Notes: generated by a model not told the origin, from the letters alone. Counted from the first letter of the stretch, positions 26,689 through 36,925 are shown. The stretch is 64,000 nucleotides of DNA from Parvimonas sp000223315 (GCA_050262155.1 CP189843.1:620001-684000); one strand, 5' to 3'. Program-made: numbers and translations.

Positions 26689-29600
26689 ATGGATAAGAGA
26701 ATTTTTGTTAAGAAGAGGGATGGATATAATAAGGAAGCTTTAGATCTTAAATACAATTTAAATATTGAATATAATTTAGGAATAAAAGATTTAGAGCTTT
26801 ATATTATATATGACATTTACAATATCAATGAAAAAACTTATGAATTAGCTAAAAATTCAGTTTTTTCAGAAGTAATGATTGATGAAGTAGTTGAAGACAT
26901 AATACTACAAGATGGAAGATATTTTGCTTATGAAACATTACCTGCTCAATATGATCAAAGAGCTGATAGTGCAGTTCAATGTGTATCTCTTTTAGATAAC
27001 AATTCAAAAATTACTGTAAGAAGCGGAAAACTTATAATTTTTGATAGAGTTTTAAATCAAGATGAAATGGATAAAGTAAAAAAATATTTGGTTAATCCTA
27101 TTGAATCAAGAGTTAAAGATATGAATATTTTGAGTTTTTCAATGAGTTCAGAAATGAAAAAAATGAAAGACTTAAAAGGCTTTTCTTCTTTTTCAAAAGA
27201 TGAATTAATTGATTTAAAAAAAGAAATGTCTCTAGCGATGAATATTGAGGATTTAATTTTCATTCAAGATTATTTTAGGAATGAAGGAAGAATACCTACT
27301 GAAACTGAAATCTACGTTTTAGACTGCTATTGGAGTGATCATTGTAGACATACAACTTTTGAAACTGTGTTAGATGATATTAAAATTGAATCTAAGCTTT
27401 TCCAAAAAGAAATGCAAAATGCTTTTGATATTTATTTAAATGTTAGAAAAGAATTAAATATTACTAAGCCTATAACTCTAATGGATATGGCAAGTATATT
27501 CGGTAAATATCATAAAAGAGTATTAAATGATCAAAATATAGAGGTTAGTGAAGAAATTAATGCTTGTTCATTTTTTACTGATATTGAAAATAATGGAGAA
27601 ACAGAAAAATGGTTAATTCAATTTAAAAACGAAACACATAATCACCCTACAGAGATTGAACCTTTTGGTGGAGCGAGTACTTGTGTTGGAGGAGCAATTA
27701 GAGATCCATTGTCCGGAAGAAGTTATGTTTATCAAGCAATGAGAGTAACAGGTTGTGGTAATATTTTACAAAAAAGAGAAGAAACTTTGAAGCATAAATT
27801 ACCTCAAGTTGATATTTCTACAAAAGCCACAAGTGGCTACTCATCTTATGGTAATCAAATTGGACTTGCAACAACTTATGTAAAGGAACTCTATGATGAC
27901 TCTTATGTTGCTAAACATATGGAAGTTGGAGCAGTTGTTGGAGCTGTTAAATACGGAGATTTCAAAAGAGAAACTCCTGTTAAAGATGATATTGTAATCT
28001 TAATTGGAGGAAGAACAGGTAGAGACGGTATTCAAGGAGCAAGCGGTTCAAGTTTAATTCATACAAATGATTCTCTTGAAACAGCATCAAGTCAAGTGCA
28101 AAAAGGAAATGCCATTGAAGAGAGAAAAATTCAAAGATTATTTAGAAAACCTGAAGTTACAAAATTGATTAAAAAATGTAATGATTTTGGTGCTGGTGGT
28201 GTTTGTGTTGCAATCGGAGAATTATCTGATGGAATTGAAATTCATTTAGATAAAGTTTTATTGAAATATGAAGGGTTAAATCCGACAGAAATTGCCACAA
28301 GTGAGTCACAAGAACGTATGGCAACTGTAATATCACCAAATGATTATGAAATTTTTATAAAAGAATGTGAAAAAGAAAATATAGAATATTCTAAAGTAGC
28401 AACTATAACCGATAGAAGAAGACTAGAGATGTATTATTATGATGATAAGGTTATGGATTTAAGCGCAGACTTTTTGGCAACAAGTGGAGTAAGACAACAC
28501 TCAAAAGCATTATTATGCGATAATAATGGAAGCAATCCTTTTGAAAATAAGCTTATTTCTAAAGAAAATGTATTAAATGAATTATCATCATTAAATGTAG
28601 CTTGTCAAAAAGGAATTGCTCAAAGGTTTGATGCTTCAATAGGTGCAACAACCGTATTAATGCCCTTCTCAGGTAAAAATCAATTAACTCCTGTTCAAGC
28701 TGGTATTCAGGCATTACCTACAATTCATTCAACAAGTGATACAGCTACAATTTTGAGTTATGGATTTATTCCAAAGATATCTCATTACTCACCATTCTTA
28801 TCAGCTATTTATGCTGTTTTAGAATCTGTTGCCAAAGTTTATGCTGTTGGTGGAGATAAAAGTAATTTATATTTTTCTTTCCAAGAATATTTTGAAAAAC
28901 TTGGAAAAGACAGTAAAAAATGGGGAAAAGTTACTCAAAGCTTACTCGGAACTATCTATGCTCAAAATGAGATAGGATGTCCAAGTATCGGAGGAAAAGA
29001 TAGTATGTCTGGAACATTTAACGAATTAAATGTCGTTGAAACATTGATATCTTTTGCATGTACTCCTGTTAAAATTAAGAATGTAATTTCTCCAGAATTA
29101 AAAACAATTGGAAATTATATATATTATGTTCCTATTGTAAAAAATTCGAAAGGATATCCTGAAATTAAGGAAACATTAAAAAGCTATGAACTAATAAATG
29201 AACTTATAAAATCAGGTAAAATTTTATCAGCATATGTTCAGGAAGAAGGTAGTGTAGTAAGTTCTCTAGTAAAAATGGCAGTTGGAAATGGTTTAGGTTT
29301 TACAGTTAATAAGGAAAATATTTTAAATTTTGATCCTGCATCAATTGTTGTAGAATCAAATTGTGAATTACCTTTTGAAAAAATTGGAATGGTTAGTGAA
29401 GAAATATCTATAAATGGAATTAAATTTGATTATGATGAAATATATAATGCATATACAAAAACATTAGATAAAATCTATCCTTTATATCAAAATTTAGACT
29501 GTGGAAATTGTGAAAATTTATCTAATTATAAAATTGAAAAAAAATATTTTAAAGAATATATTGAAAATGTAAATGTCTTAATTCCTGTATTTCCTGGAAC

Positions 29601-30357
29601 TAATTGTGAATATGACGTAGAAAAAGCATTTATTGACGTAGGTGCTACAACAAAAACTGTTATATTTAGAAACAAAAAGGAAGATGATATTGAAAAATCA
29701 ATTGATGAATTAGTAAATGGAATAAAAGATGCACACATTATTATGATACCAGGCGGATTTTCAAGTGGAGATGAGCCTGATGGAAGTGCAAAGTTCATAG
29801 TAAATGTTTTAAAAAACGAAAAAGTTAAAGATGCAATTCATAAACATTTAGATGATAAAAAATTAATTTTAGGTATTTGTAACGGATTTCAAGCATTAAT
29901 TAAGTCAGGACTTATACCTTACGGAAGAATAAAGTCTTTAACTGAAGATGACTTAACATTATATAGGAATGACAGCTATCATCATATTTCAACAAGTGCT
30001 ATAACTCGTGTTGCAAATTTAAATTCTCCTTGGACTCAAGATTTTGAAATTGGACAATTGCATGAAATTATGTTTAGTCATGGTGAAGGAAAACTTGTTG
30101 GAAACAATATTGAGAAATTTAAGGATTTATGTGCCTTCCAATACTGTGATTTTGAAGGTAATGCAAGTAGCAATGGAAAATTTAATCCTAATGGTTCACT
30201 ATATGCCATTGAAGGTATGATTAGTGAAGACGGATTGGTTTTAGGAAAAATGGGACATAGTGAGCGTTATGGAACCGGTTTATATAAAAATAAAACTATA
30301 AAAGAAATTCAAAATATATTTGAAAATGGTGTAAACTATTTTAAAGGAAATAAATAA
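26689..30357 (+). CDS. purL: FGAM synthase, large single-chain form
   Basis: Phosphoribosylformylglycinamidine synthase, 1222 residues, with synthetase and glutaminase in one chain, so no separate purS/purQ are needed. The N-terminal PurS-like domain is followed by two AIRS-like halves (DCYWSDHCRHTTF, HNHPTEIEPFGGA and IGGKDSMSGTF visible). The C-terminal class I amidotransferase has its nucleophile in LGICNGFQ, the His in FSHGEGK, and the substrate-contact HSER. The reading frame is intact over 3.7 kb. ATG 26689 follows TTGGAGG; ATG 26665 overlaps the purM end and has no ribosome site. Confidence 0.97.
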   Translation: MDKRIFVKKRDGYNKEALDLKYNLNIEYNLGIKDLELYIIYDIYNINEKTYELAKNSVFSEVMIDEVVEDIILQDGRYFAYETLPAQYDQRADSAVQCVSLLDNNSKITVRSGKLIIFDRVLNQDEMDKVKKYLVNPIESRVKDMNILSFSMSSEMKKMKDLKGFSSFSKDELIDLKKEMSLAMNIEDLIFIQDYFRNEGRIPTETEIYVLDCYWSDHCRHTTFETVLDDIKIESKLFQKEMQNAFDIYLNVRKELNITKPITLMDMASIFGKYHKRVLNDQNIEVSEEINACSFFTDIENNGETEKWLIQFKNETHNHPTEIEPFGGASTCVGGAIRDPLSGRSYVYQAMRVTGCGNILQKREETLKHKLPQVDISTKATSGYSSYGNQIGLATTYVKELYDDSYVAKHMEVGAVVGAVKYGDFKRETPVKDDIVILIGGRTGRDGIQGASGSSLIHTNDSLETASSQVQKGNAIEERKIQRLFRKPEVTKLIKKCNDFGAGGVCVAIGELSDGIEIHLDKVLLKYEGLNPTEIATSESQERMATVISPNDYEIFIKECEKENIEYSKVATITDRRRLEMYYYDDKVMDLSADFLATSGVRQHSKALLCDNNGSNPFENKLISKENVLNELSSLNVACQKGIAQRFDASIGATTVLMPFSGKNQLTPVQAGIQALPTIHSTSDTATILSYGFIPKISHYSPFLSAIYAVLESVAKVYAVGGDKSNLYFSFQEYFEKLGKDSKKWGKVTQSLLGTIYAQNEIGCPSIGGKDSMSGTFNELNVVETLISFACTPVKIKNVISPELKTIGNYIYYVPIVKNSKGYPEIKETLKSYELINELIKSGKILSAYVQEEGSVVSSLVKMAVGNGLGFTVNKENILNFDPASIVVESNCELPFEKIGMVSEEISINGIKFDYDEIYNAYTKTLDKIYPLYQNLDCGNCENLSNYKIEKKYFKEYIENVNVLIPVFPGTNCEYDVEKAFIDVGATTKTVIFRNKKEDDIEKSIDELVNGIKDAHIIMIPGGFSSGDEPDGSAKFIVNVLKNEKVKDAIHKHLDDKKLILGICNGFQALIKSGLIPYGRIKSLTEDDLTLYRNDSYHHISTSAITRVANLNSPWTQDFEIGQLHEIMFSHGEGKLVGNNIEKFKDLCAFQYCDFEGNASSNGKFNPNGSLYAIEGMISEDGLVLGKMGHSERYGTGLYKNKTIKEIQNIFENGVNYFKGNK

Positions 30358-30431
30358 TATATATTAGCATAAAATCAATATTTTTATATAAAAATATTGA
30401 TAATAAAAAAGATTTTTAAGGAGAATAACAA

Positions 30432-31877
30432 GTGCGTGGAATAAATGAAGAATGTGGAGTTTTTGGTGTCTGGAATCATAAAGATGCTTCAAAGTTAACA
30501 TATTTTGGACTTCATAGTTTACAACATCGAGGACAAGAAGGGGCAGGAATAATTAGTTCTGATGGAGAAAAATTATATAGTTATAGGAATTTAGGATTGG
30601 TTTCTGAAGTTTTTAAAGATAAAGAGCTTTTATATAGCTTAGTTGGGACATCTGCGATAGGACATGTAAGATATGCAACAGCGGGAGATAATAGTGTAAG
30701 AAATGTTCAACCATTTCTATTTGATTTTTATGATATGAGTGTTGCTATTTGTCATAATGGAAATTTAGTAAACGCTAAGAGCTTGAGAGTAGAGTTAGAA
30801 AAAAAAGGAGCAATTTTTCATTCTTCATCAGATACTGAAGTGTTAATTCACTTAATCAGAAGGAGTAAAAAAGAATCTTTCGAAGAAAAACTAAAAGAAA
30901 GTTTGAGTAAAATTAAAGGTGGTTTTACTTATTTAGTTCTAGTTAAGGATACTTTATATGGAGCAGTTGATCCAAATTCTTTAAGACCTCTAGTTATTGG
31001 TAAAACAGAAAATGGAACTTATGTTATGACGAGCGAAACTTGTGCTATTGATAATATTGGTATTGAATTTGTCTGTAATGTAAAAGCAGGACAATTGGCT
31101 ATTATAAATAAAGATGGTCTTAGAATAGAAAATTACACTACTCCTGATAGAATTTCAATTGCTGCTATGGAATATGTTTATTTTGCAAGACCGGATTCTA
31201 ATATTGCAGGAATTAATGTTCATACTGCAAGAAAAAATACAGGAAGAACTCTTGCAAGAGAATGCCCTGCAGATGCAGATATAGTTGTTGGTGTACCTAA
31301 TTCTTCACTTTCTGCAGCAAGTGGATTTGCAGAAGAAAGTGGTTTGCCTTATGAAATGGGATTGATTAAAAATCAATATATTGCAAGAACTTTTATTCAG
31401 CCTACTCAGGAGCTTAGAGAGCAAGGTGTAAGAATGAAATTATCTGCGGTTAAAGGGGTTGTTAAAGGAAAAAGAGTTGTTATGGTTGATGATTCAATAG
31501 TTAGAGGTACAACATGTAAAAGAATTGTTAAACTTTTAAAAGATGCAGGAGCATCTGAAGTTCATGTTAGAATTGCATCTCCTCCTTTTGCATTTCCTAG
31601 TTTTTATGGAATAGATATTTCTACTTCAAGAGAACTTATTGCAGCTAATAAAACATTGGAAGAAATAAAAGAAATAATAGGAGCTGATTCATTAGGGTAT
31701 TTGAGTGAGCAAGGACTTGTAGATTCAATAGGTCTTAAATTTGATGCTCCATATAATGGATTATGTATGGATTGCTTTAATGGAGACTATCCTGCAGGAT
31801 TGTACGATTATGAAGAGGATTTTAATAATTCTTTAACTGATATTCAAAGAAGAATTTTAGAAAGAAAAAATAAATAA
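30432..31877 (+). CDS. purF: Amidophosphoribosyltransferase
   Basis: First committed enzyme of purine synthesis, 481 residues, forming phosphoribosylamine from PRPP and glutamine. The start is GTG 30432 with AAGGAG upstream. A seven-residue propeptide precedes the catalytic Cys8 (EECGVFGVW), which becomes the N-terminus after cleavage. The PRPP-binding loop is VVMVDDSIVRGTT. The Cys-rich C-terminal segment (GLCMDCFNG) and an earlier Cys are consistent with the structural [4Fe-4S] cluster of the Bacillus-type enzyme. Confidence 0.97.
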   Translation: MRGINEECGVFGVWNHKDASKLTYFGLHSLQHRGQEGAGIISSDGEKLYSYRNLGLVSEVFKDKELLYSLVGTSAIGHVRYATAGDNSVRNVQPFLFDFYDMSVAICHNGNLVNAKSLRVELEKKGAIFHSSSDTEVLIHLIRRSKKESFEEKLKESLSKIKGGFTYLVLVKDTLYGAVDPNSLRPLVIGKTENGTYVMTSETCAIDNIGIEFVCNVKAGQLAIINKDGLRIENYTTPDRISIAAMEYVYFARPDSNIAGINVHTARKNTGRTLARECPADADIVVGVPNSSLSAASGFAEESGLPYEMGLIKNQYIARTFIQPTQELREQGVRMKLSAVKGVVKGKRVVMVDDSIVRGTTCKRIVKLLKDAGASEVHVRIASPPFAFPSFYGIDISTSRELIAANKTLEEIKEIIGADSLGYLSEQGLVDSIGLKFDAPYNGLCMDCFNGDYPAGLYDYEEDFNNSLTDIQRRILERKNK

Positions 31878-31895
31878 TTTAAGGAAAGGTAAATT

Positions 31896-32519
31896 ATGTT
31901 GAATATAGCTGTTTTTATTTCCGGTGGAGGAACAAATTTACAAGCCATAATTGATGCTGTCAAAGAAAATAAAATTAATGGAAAGATAAAATTGGTTTTT
32001 TCAAACAGAAAAAATGCTTATGGGCTAATAAGAGCACAAAGTGAAAGTATCTATACATTTTATTTGAATAGAAAGAACTTTTTTAGTAATGAAGAATATG
32101 ATGAAAGAATACTTGAAGAGCTAGAAATAAATAACATTGATTTGATTGTACTTGCAGGTTATTTGAATATTTTATCTTCAAAGTTGGTTTCAAAGTATTC
32201 AAATAGAATTATAAATATTCATCCATCTTTGATTCCTTCTTTTTGCGGAGACGGATTTTATGGAGAAAATGTTCATAAGGCAGTTATAAAATCAGGTGTT
32301 AAATTTACCGGAGCTACAACACATTTTGTTGATGAAAATGTAGACACCGGAGCTATAATATTGCAAGATGTTGTTCCGGTTTTTATAAATGATGACTTTG
32401 AAACTGTTGCTAAAAGGGTTTTAGAAATAGAACATGAAATATTGGTGAAGACAGTAAAGGCATTTTGTGATAATAAGATTGTTTTTAAAGATAATAGAGC
32501 ATTCATAGTGGAGGAATAA
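31896..32519 (+). CDS. purN: GAR transformylase (formyl-THF dependent)
   Basis: Phosphoribosylglycinamide formyltransferase, 207 residues. It has the phosphate loop SGGGTNLQAI, LAGYLNILS, catalytic Asn/His/Asp region (IINIHPSLIPSF and THFVDENVDTG). Uses 10-formyl-THF, so it links purine synthesis to the one-carbon pool. AAGGAAAGG ribosome site. Ends one base before purH. Confidence 0.96.
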   Translation: MLNIAVFISGGGTNLQAIIDAVKENKINGKIKLVFSNRKNAYGLIRAQSESIYTFYLNRKNFFSNEEYDERILEELEINNIDLIVLAGYLNILSSKLVSKYSNRIINIHPSLIPSFCGDGFYGENVHKAVIKSGVKFTGATTHFVDENVDTGAIILQDVVPVFINDDFETVAKRVLEIEHEILVKTVKAFCDNKIVFKDNRAFIVEE

Positions 32520-32520
32520 G

Positions 32521-34050
32521 ATGTCAAAAAGAGTGTTAATAAGTGTTTTTGAAAAAGAAAATATTGTTGAATTTGCAAGTGAACTTGTAAAATTAGGATG
32601 GGAAATTATTTCAACTGGAGGAACTTATAAAATTTTAAAAGAAAGTGGACTTAATGTTATTGAAGTTGATGAAGTAACTAATTTCAAGGAAATTTTAAAT
32701 GGTCGTGTTAAGACTTTACATCCATTTATACATGGTGGAATTTTATATAAACGTAATGAACAAAGTCATGTTGAAACGGTTGATAATCTTGGTATTTCTT
32801 CAATAGATATGGTTGTAAACAATTTATATCCTTTTGAAAAAGTTTTAAATAGTGAAAATAAAACACATGAAGATTTAATTGAGAATATTGATATAGGTGG
32901 ACCTTCAATGATTAGAGCTGCTGCTAAAAACTATAACGATGTATCTATTGTTGTTGATCCTAAAGATTATTCTGAGATTATTGAAAGATTGAAGGAAGAT
33001 AAATTGGATAAAGATTTTAGATTGTATCTATCTTGTAAGGCTTTTAATTATACTGCATACTATGATGCTTTGATTTCATCTTATTTCAATGATTTATTGA
33101 ATATTGATTTTCCAGAAAAATTAACAATGACTTATAAAAAAGTTAATGATTTGAGATATGGGGAAAACCCGCATCAAAATGCTTCTTTTTACGAAAAAGT
33201 ATATGTTAAGGATGATGAAAAAGCTGATTTCAAGCAATTACATGGAAAAGAATTGTCATATAATAACTTAACTGATATGTACTCAGCTATTAAAATTGTT
33301 AAAGAATTTGATGAACCTTGTGTAGTTGCGGTCAAACATAACAATCCTTGTGGACTTGCAATTTCAGATAATATTGATGATGCTTACGATAAGGCTTATG
33401 CTTGTGATTCAGTTTCGATTTTTGGAGGAATTATTGCTTTAAATAGAGAAGTGACTAAATATATAGCAGAAAAGATTAATAGTTTTTTTGTAGAAATTGT
33501 AATTGCAAATAAATTTTCTAAAGAAGCTATAGAAATTTTAACTCAAAAGAAAAATATTAGATTAATTGAAGTAGGAAATATTTCAGATTTCAAACTTCCA
33601 AAAACAACAATAAAAGAAGTTTTAAATGGTATTGTTGTTCAAGACTATGATAATATTTTATTTAAAGAAGATTTAAAAGTTGTTACAAAGAGAAAACCAA
33701 CTGAAGAAGAGTTAAAAAATTTAATTTTCGGTTTTAAAGCTTGTAAAACAGTTTCTTCAAACGGAATAGTAATAGTAAAAAATAATGCTACTATTGGAAT
33801 AGGACAAGGAGAAGTTAGACGTTCTTGGGCAGTTGAAGAAGGATTGGAAAGATCAAAAGAAAATCTTAAAGATGCAGTTTTAGCATCAGATGCATTCTTC
33901 TTCGAAGATACTGTTGAATTATTAAAAGAGAATGGAATTAAAGCAGTAATTCAACCGGGGGGGTCTATAAAGGATGAGAACGTAATAAAATTATGTGATG
34001 AATACGGCATAGCAATGGTATTTACATCTACAAGGCATTTTAGACATTAG
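32521..34050 (+). CDS. purH: AICAR transformylase / IMP cyclohydrolase
   Basis: Bifunctional enzyme of 509 residues for the last two steps to IMP. The N-terminal MGS-like cyclohydrolase has ISTGGT, GRVKTLHPFIHGG and NLYPF. The C-terminal AICARFT domain has RYGENPHQNA, KHNNPCGLA and the late QPGGSIKD and ...STRHFRH end. Frame intact and length normal. The ribosome site GGAGG lies within the last codons of purN. Confidence 0.97.
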   Translation: MSKRVLISVFEKENIVEFASELVKLGWEIISTGGTYKILKESGLNVIEVDEVTNFKEILNGRVKTLHPFIHGGILYKRNEQSHVETVDNLGISSIDMVVNNLYPFEKVLNSENKTHEDLIENIDIGGPSMIRAAAKNYNDVSIVVDPKDYSEIIERLKEDKLDKDFRLYLSCKAFNYTAYYDALISSYFNDLLNIDFPEKLTMTYKKVNDLRYGENPHQNASFYEKVYVKDDEKADFKQLHGKELSYNNLTDMYSAIKIVKEFDEPCVVAVKHNNPCGLAISDNIDDAYDKAYACDSVSIFGGIIALNREVTKYIAEKINSFFVEIVIANKFSKEAIEILTQKKNIRLIEVGNISDFKLPKTTIKEVLNGIVVQDYDNILFKEDLKVVTKRKPTEEELKNLIFGFKACKTVSSNGIVIVKNNATIGIGQGEVRRSWAVEEGLERSKENLKDAVLASDAFFFEDTVELLKENGIKAVIQPGGSIKDENVIKLCDEYGIAMVFTSTRHFRH

Positions 34051-34059
34051 GAGGAAGTC

Positions 34060-35301
34060 ATGAAAGTTTTAGTTATTGGTAATGGTGGAAGAGAAGATGC
34101 TATTTGTAAAAAAATATCTGAAAGTAATAAATGTACTGAACTCTTTTGTTCAAAAGGTAATGCAGGAACTCTTAGATATGCTAAAAATGTCGAATTAAAT
34201 ACAAATGAAGAAATTTTTGAATTTTCAAAGAATAATGATATTGATTTAGTAGTTGTAGGACCGGAAGCTCCGCTTTGTGAAGGTATTGTTGATTTGTTTA
34301 AAGGTAGTAATATAAGAGTTTTTGGAGCGGATAAAAAAAGTGCAAGACTTGAAGGTAGTAAAGATTTTGCAAAAGAATTTATGAAAAAATATGATGTTCC
34401 AACTGCAAAATATGAAACTATAAAATCGATAGAAGAAGGAAAAAAAGCTATTGAGAATTTTTCATATCCAATAGTTATAAAGGCTGATGGACTTTGTGCA
34501 GGAAAAGGTGTTAGAATTTGTAATACTAAAGACGAAGTTTTAGATTATTTCAAAGAACTTTTTGAAGATAAGATTTTTGGAAAAGAAGGAACCACAGTTG
34601 TTATTGAAGAATTTTTAAAAGGGAAAGAAGCTTCTTTACTTTGTTTTGTATCTAAAGGAAATTTAATTCCTATGGAAAGTGCAAGAGACTATAAGAGAAT
34701 TTTTGATAATGATGAAGGTGAAAATACAGGGGGTGTAGGCTGTTATTCGCCAAGTGAGTTATTTAATGAAGAATTAAAATTAAAAATCGAAAAAACTTTA
34801 GAAAAAATTTCAAATGGATTAAAAAACGAGCATTTAGAATATTCAGGAATACTTTTTATTGGATTTATGATTGATGAAGATGCTAAAGTATTGGAATTTA
34901 ATGTAAGATTTGGAGATCCTGAAACGGAAGTAGTTTTACCTAGAATGGAAAGTGATTTACTCTTAGCTATAGAAAAATCTTTAGATGGTAGTTTAAAAAG
35001 AGAAGATTTAAAATGGAAAAAAGAAAAATGTTTAACAGTTATTTTAACTTCCAGAGGTTATCCTAAAAAATATGAAAAAGGAAAAGAGATATCTGGAATA
35101 GATTTGGTTGACAAAGATATTTATGTTTATCATAATAATACTAAGGTAAATGGAAGTAAAATATTGACTGATGGAGGTAGAGTTTTATCAGTTACTGCGC
35201 TTGGTAACAGCTATGATGAAATCAGAGAAAAAGTTTATAAAAACATTGAAAAAATATCATTTGAAACAAAACAATATAGAAAAGATATCGGAAAAATGTA
35301 G
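34060..35301 (+). CDS. purD: GAR synthetase
   Basis: Phosphoribosylamine-glycine ligase, 413 residues, using glycine and ATP. It has the N-terminal GNGGREDAI, VVGPEAPLCEGI, the ATP-grasp segments KADGLCAGKGV and VIEEFLKGKEASLL, and FNVRFGDPETEVVLPR. Last gene of the operon. This step consumes the glycine that also feeds glycine reductase. No clear terminator is seen before the next promoter. Confidence 0.97.
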   Translation: MKVLVIGNGGREDAICKKISESNKCTELFCSKGNAGTLRYAKNVELNTNEEIFEFSKNNDIDLVVVGPEAPLCEGIVDLFKGSNIRVFGADKKSARLEGSKDFAKEFMKKYDVPTAKYETIKSIEEGKKAIENFSYPIVIKADGLCAGKGVRICNTKDEVLDYFKELFEDKIFGKEGTTVVIEEFLKGKEASLLCFVSKGNLIPMESARDYKRIFDNDEGENTGGVGCYSPSELFNEELKLKIEKTLEKISNGLKNEHLEYSGILFIGFMIDEDAKVLEFNVRFGDPETEVVLPRMESDLLLAIEKSLDGSLKREDLKWKKEKCLTVILTSRGYPKKYEKGKEISGIDLVDKDIYVYHNNTKVNGSKILTDGGRVLSVTALGNSYDEIREKVYKNIEKISFETKQYRKDIGKM

Positions 35302-35348
35302 CATTCTATAAATCTCTAAAAAATATATGTGATTTTTTAAGTAAAAAC

Positions 35349-35377
35349 TTTACATATATTTTTTTTTGTGATATAAT
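35349..35377 (+). promoter_or_regulatory. Promoter of rpsF-ssb-rpsR
   Basis: TTTACA (35349-35354) and TATAAT (35372-35377) have a 17-base spacer. Confidence 0.75.
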
Positions 35378-35385
35378 ATATTGGT

Positions 35386-35427
35386 AAATCCTTGCTCGAT
35401 AAAAAGAGCCAGAGACCATAAGGAGGT
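35386..35427 (+). promoter_or_regulatory. Possible S6:S18 autoregulatory leader
   Basis: Just before rpsF the leader can pair CCTT with AAGG at its ends and GCTC with GAGC inside, placing the ribosome site at the foot of the hairpin. Many bacteria repress this operon when the S6:S18 complex binds such a leader. The fit is by position and pairing only. Confidence 0.4.
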
Positions 35428-35434
35428 GAATGTA

Positions 35435-35719
35435 ATGAGAAAATATGAAGGAGTTTTTATTTTCAAACCAAATTTAGAAGATGAAGTAAGAAACCAAGCA
35501 TTTGATAGAATTAAAGCTGCTATTGAAGCTAATGGAACTATTACAGAAATTAACGAATGGGGAAATAGAAAACTTGCTTATGAAATTAACTACATTAGAG
35601 AAGGATATTATATTATAGTTAATTTTGAAGCTGCTGCTGAAGTAGTTGCTGAAGTAGAAAGAAGATCAAGAATATCTGATGCTGTCATTAGATATATGGT
35701 TGTTAAGCAAGAAGCTTAG
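35435..35719 (+). CDS. rpsF: Ribosomal protein bS6
   Basis: A 94-residue 30S protein with MRKYEGVFIFKPNL, EWGNRKLAYEINYIREGYY and the terminal VIRYMVVK. ATG 35435 follows AAGGAGGTGA; an in-frame ATG further upstream is inside the leader. It is the first gene of the conserved rpsF-ssb-rpsR operon and binds next to bS18 on the ribosome platform. Confidence 0.96.
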   Translation: MRKYEGVFIFKPNLEDEVRNQAFDRIKAAIEANGTITEINEWGNRKLAYEINYIREGYYIIVNFEAAAEVVAEVERRSRISDAVIRYMVVKQEA

Positions 35720-35731
35720 TGGAGGAACTTT

Positions 35732-36184
35732 ATGAATAGTGTAATTTTAATAGGTAGATTAATTAAGGATCCAGAATTAAGATATACTCAAACATCTAGT
35801 AGCAGTTATGCTAGATTTACCATTGCAGTAGATAAGGGAATGTCTAAAGAAAAAAAACAAGAATTAGAAGCTAAAGGTCAACAAACTGCTGATTTTATAA
35901 ATATAGTAGTTTGGGGAAAACAAGCTGAAAATTGCCAAAAATATCTGCAAAAAGGTAGAAATGTAGCAATTCAAGGTAGACTTCAATCTGGAAGTTTTAC
36001 TGCTCAAGATGGAACTAGAAGATTTGTTACAGAAGTTTGGGCTGAAAGAGTTCAGTTTATTGACTGGGGAGATAGAGTTCAAAAATCTGCTACAACACAA
36101 GGATTTGGTTCATTTGATACAGGTATGGATGATGGATTCGATTTACCTTTTCAAGATGCATCAGATGAAGAAATTCCATTTTAA
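35732..36184 (+). CDS. ssb: Single-stranded DNA-binding protein
   Basis: A 150-residue SSB. The OB-fold spans about residues 1-110 (MNSVILIGRLIKDPELRY, FINIVVWGKQAENC, GRLQSGSF), followed by a short acidic linker and the conserved tip DEEIPF, which recruits replication and repair partners. It lies between rpsF and rpsR in the usual order. Confidence 0.97.
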   Translation: MNSVILIGRLIKDPELRYTQTSSSSYARFTIAVDKGMSKEKKQELEAKGQQTADFINIVVWGKQAENCQKYLQKGRNVAIQGRLQSGSFTAQDGTRRFVTEVWAERVQFIDWGDRVQKSATTQGFGSFDTGMDDGFDLPFQDASDEEIPF

Positions 36185-36204
36185 TTTTTAAAGGAGACAA
36201 AAAT

Positions 36205-36429
36205 ATGCAAAGAAAATTTAGACCAAGAAAAAAAGTTGTTGCATATTTCTCAGATAACAGTAAACCACTTGATTATAAAGATGTAAACACTCTAAAAAAA
36301 TTTATTAGCGAAAGAGGTAAGATTTTACCAAGAAGAGTGACTGGTGCTACTGCTAAACAACAAAGAGAAATTACAGCAGCTATAAAAAAAGCTAGACAAG
36401 TTGCGCTATTACCATATAGTGCAGAATAA
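36205..36429 (+). CDS. rpsR: Ribosomal protein bS18
   Basis: A 74-residue 30S protein with DYKDVNTLKKFISERGKILPRRVTG and the basic QREITAAIKKARQVALLPY. Partner of bS6. Cys residues of the zinc-type form are absent. A GGAG ribosome site precedes ATG 36205 and a terminator follows. Confidence 0.97.
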   Translation: MQRKFRPRKKVVAYFSDNSKPLDYKDVNTLKKFISERGKILPRRVTGATAKQQREITAAIKKARQVALLPYSAE

Positions 36430-36437
36430 TAGATATT

Positions 36438-36463
36438 AAGGGGAGATGAAGTCTCCCTTTTTT
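36438..36463 (+). terminator. Rho-independent terminator after rpsR
   Basis: The stem GGGAGA with TCTCCC, extended by A-T and G-T pairs, has a five-base loop and a run of six or more T residues. Confidence 0.9.
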
Positions 36464-36500
36464 ATTGTGATAATGGCACTTAATATTATTAGGAGAAGTT

Positions 36501-36920
36501 ATGAATACGAAAAAAAGAAATTTATTTATTATTGCAGGACTATTATGGTTATTTGCAGGAATAATGGTTATGAAAGTTGGAATACCTTTTTTAGTTAGTG
36601 ATGATAAAATGTTCATATTTGGATTATTGGGAGCAATAGCTATATTTTTAATATTTTACATAATGATATTTTCAAAATATGTACATAAGCACAAAAATAG
36701 GATTTTAAATGATAAAAGAGAACTAATGAAAATTTGGGAGTTTTTTGATAAAACAAGTTATATTTTGATGATCTCAATGATGACTTTTGGAATGGTATTA
36801 AGATTTAGTGGTTTGTTACCAAATTTTTTCTTTGAATTCTTCTATACAGGATTAGGATTTGCACTATCACTAAGCGGAATTTCATTTTTATTTTTAGCTT
36901 ATAAATATATTGATATTTAA
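36501..36920 (+). CDS. Small membrane protein of unknown function
   Basis: A 139-residue protein with four predicted membrane segments in two pairs (about residues 7-24, 41-58, 85-103, 113-132). A basic cytoplasmic loop (KYVHKHKNRILNDKRELMK) separates the pairs. It has a TTAGGAG ribosome site. I do not recognise a family or conserved catalytic residues. It sits alone between the rpsR terminator and an XRE regulator with its own promoter. Confidence 0.65.
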   Translation: MNTKKRNLFIIAGLLWLFAGIMVMKVGIPFLVSDDKMFIFGLLGAIAIFLIFYIMIFSKYVHKHKNRILNDKRELMKIWEFFDKTSYILMISMMTFGMVLRFSGLLPNFFFEFFYTGLGFALSLSGISFLFLAYKYIDI

Positions 36921-36925
36921 ATCAA

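Noticed and set aside
32273..32578. 101-residue open frame on the minus strand over purN/purH
   Set aside because: Antisense to two well-supported purine genes; composition follows their reverse codons.
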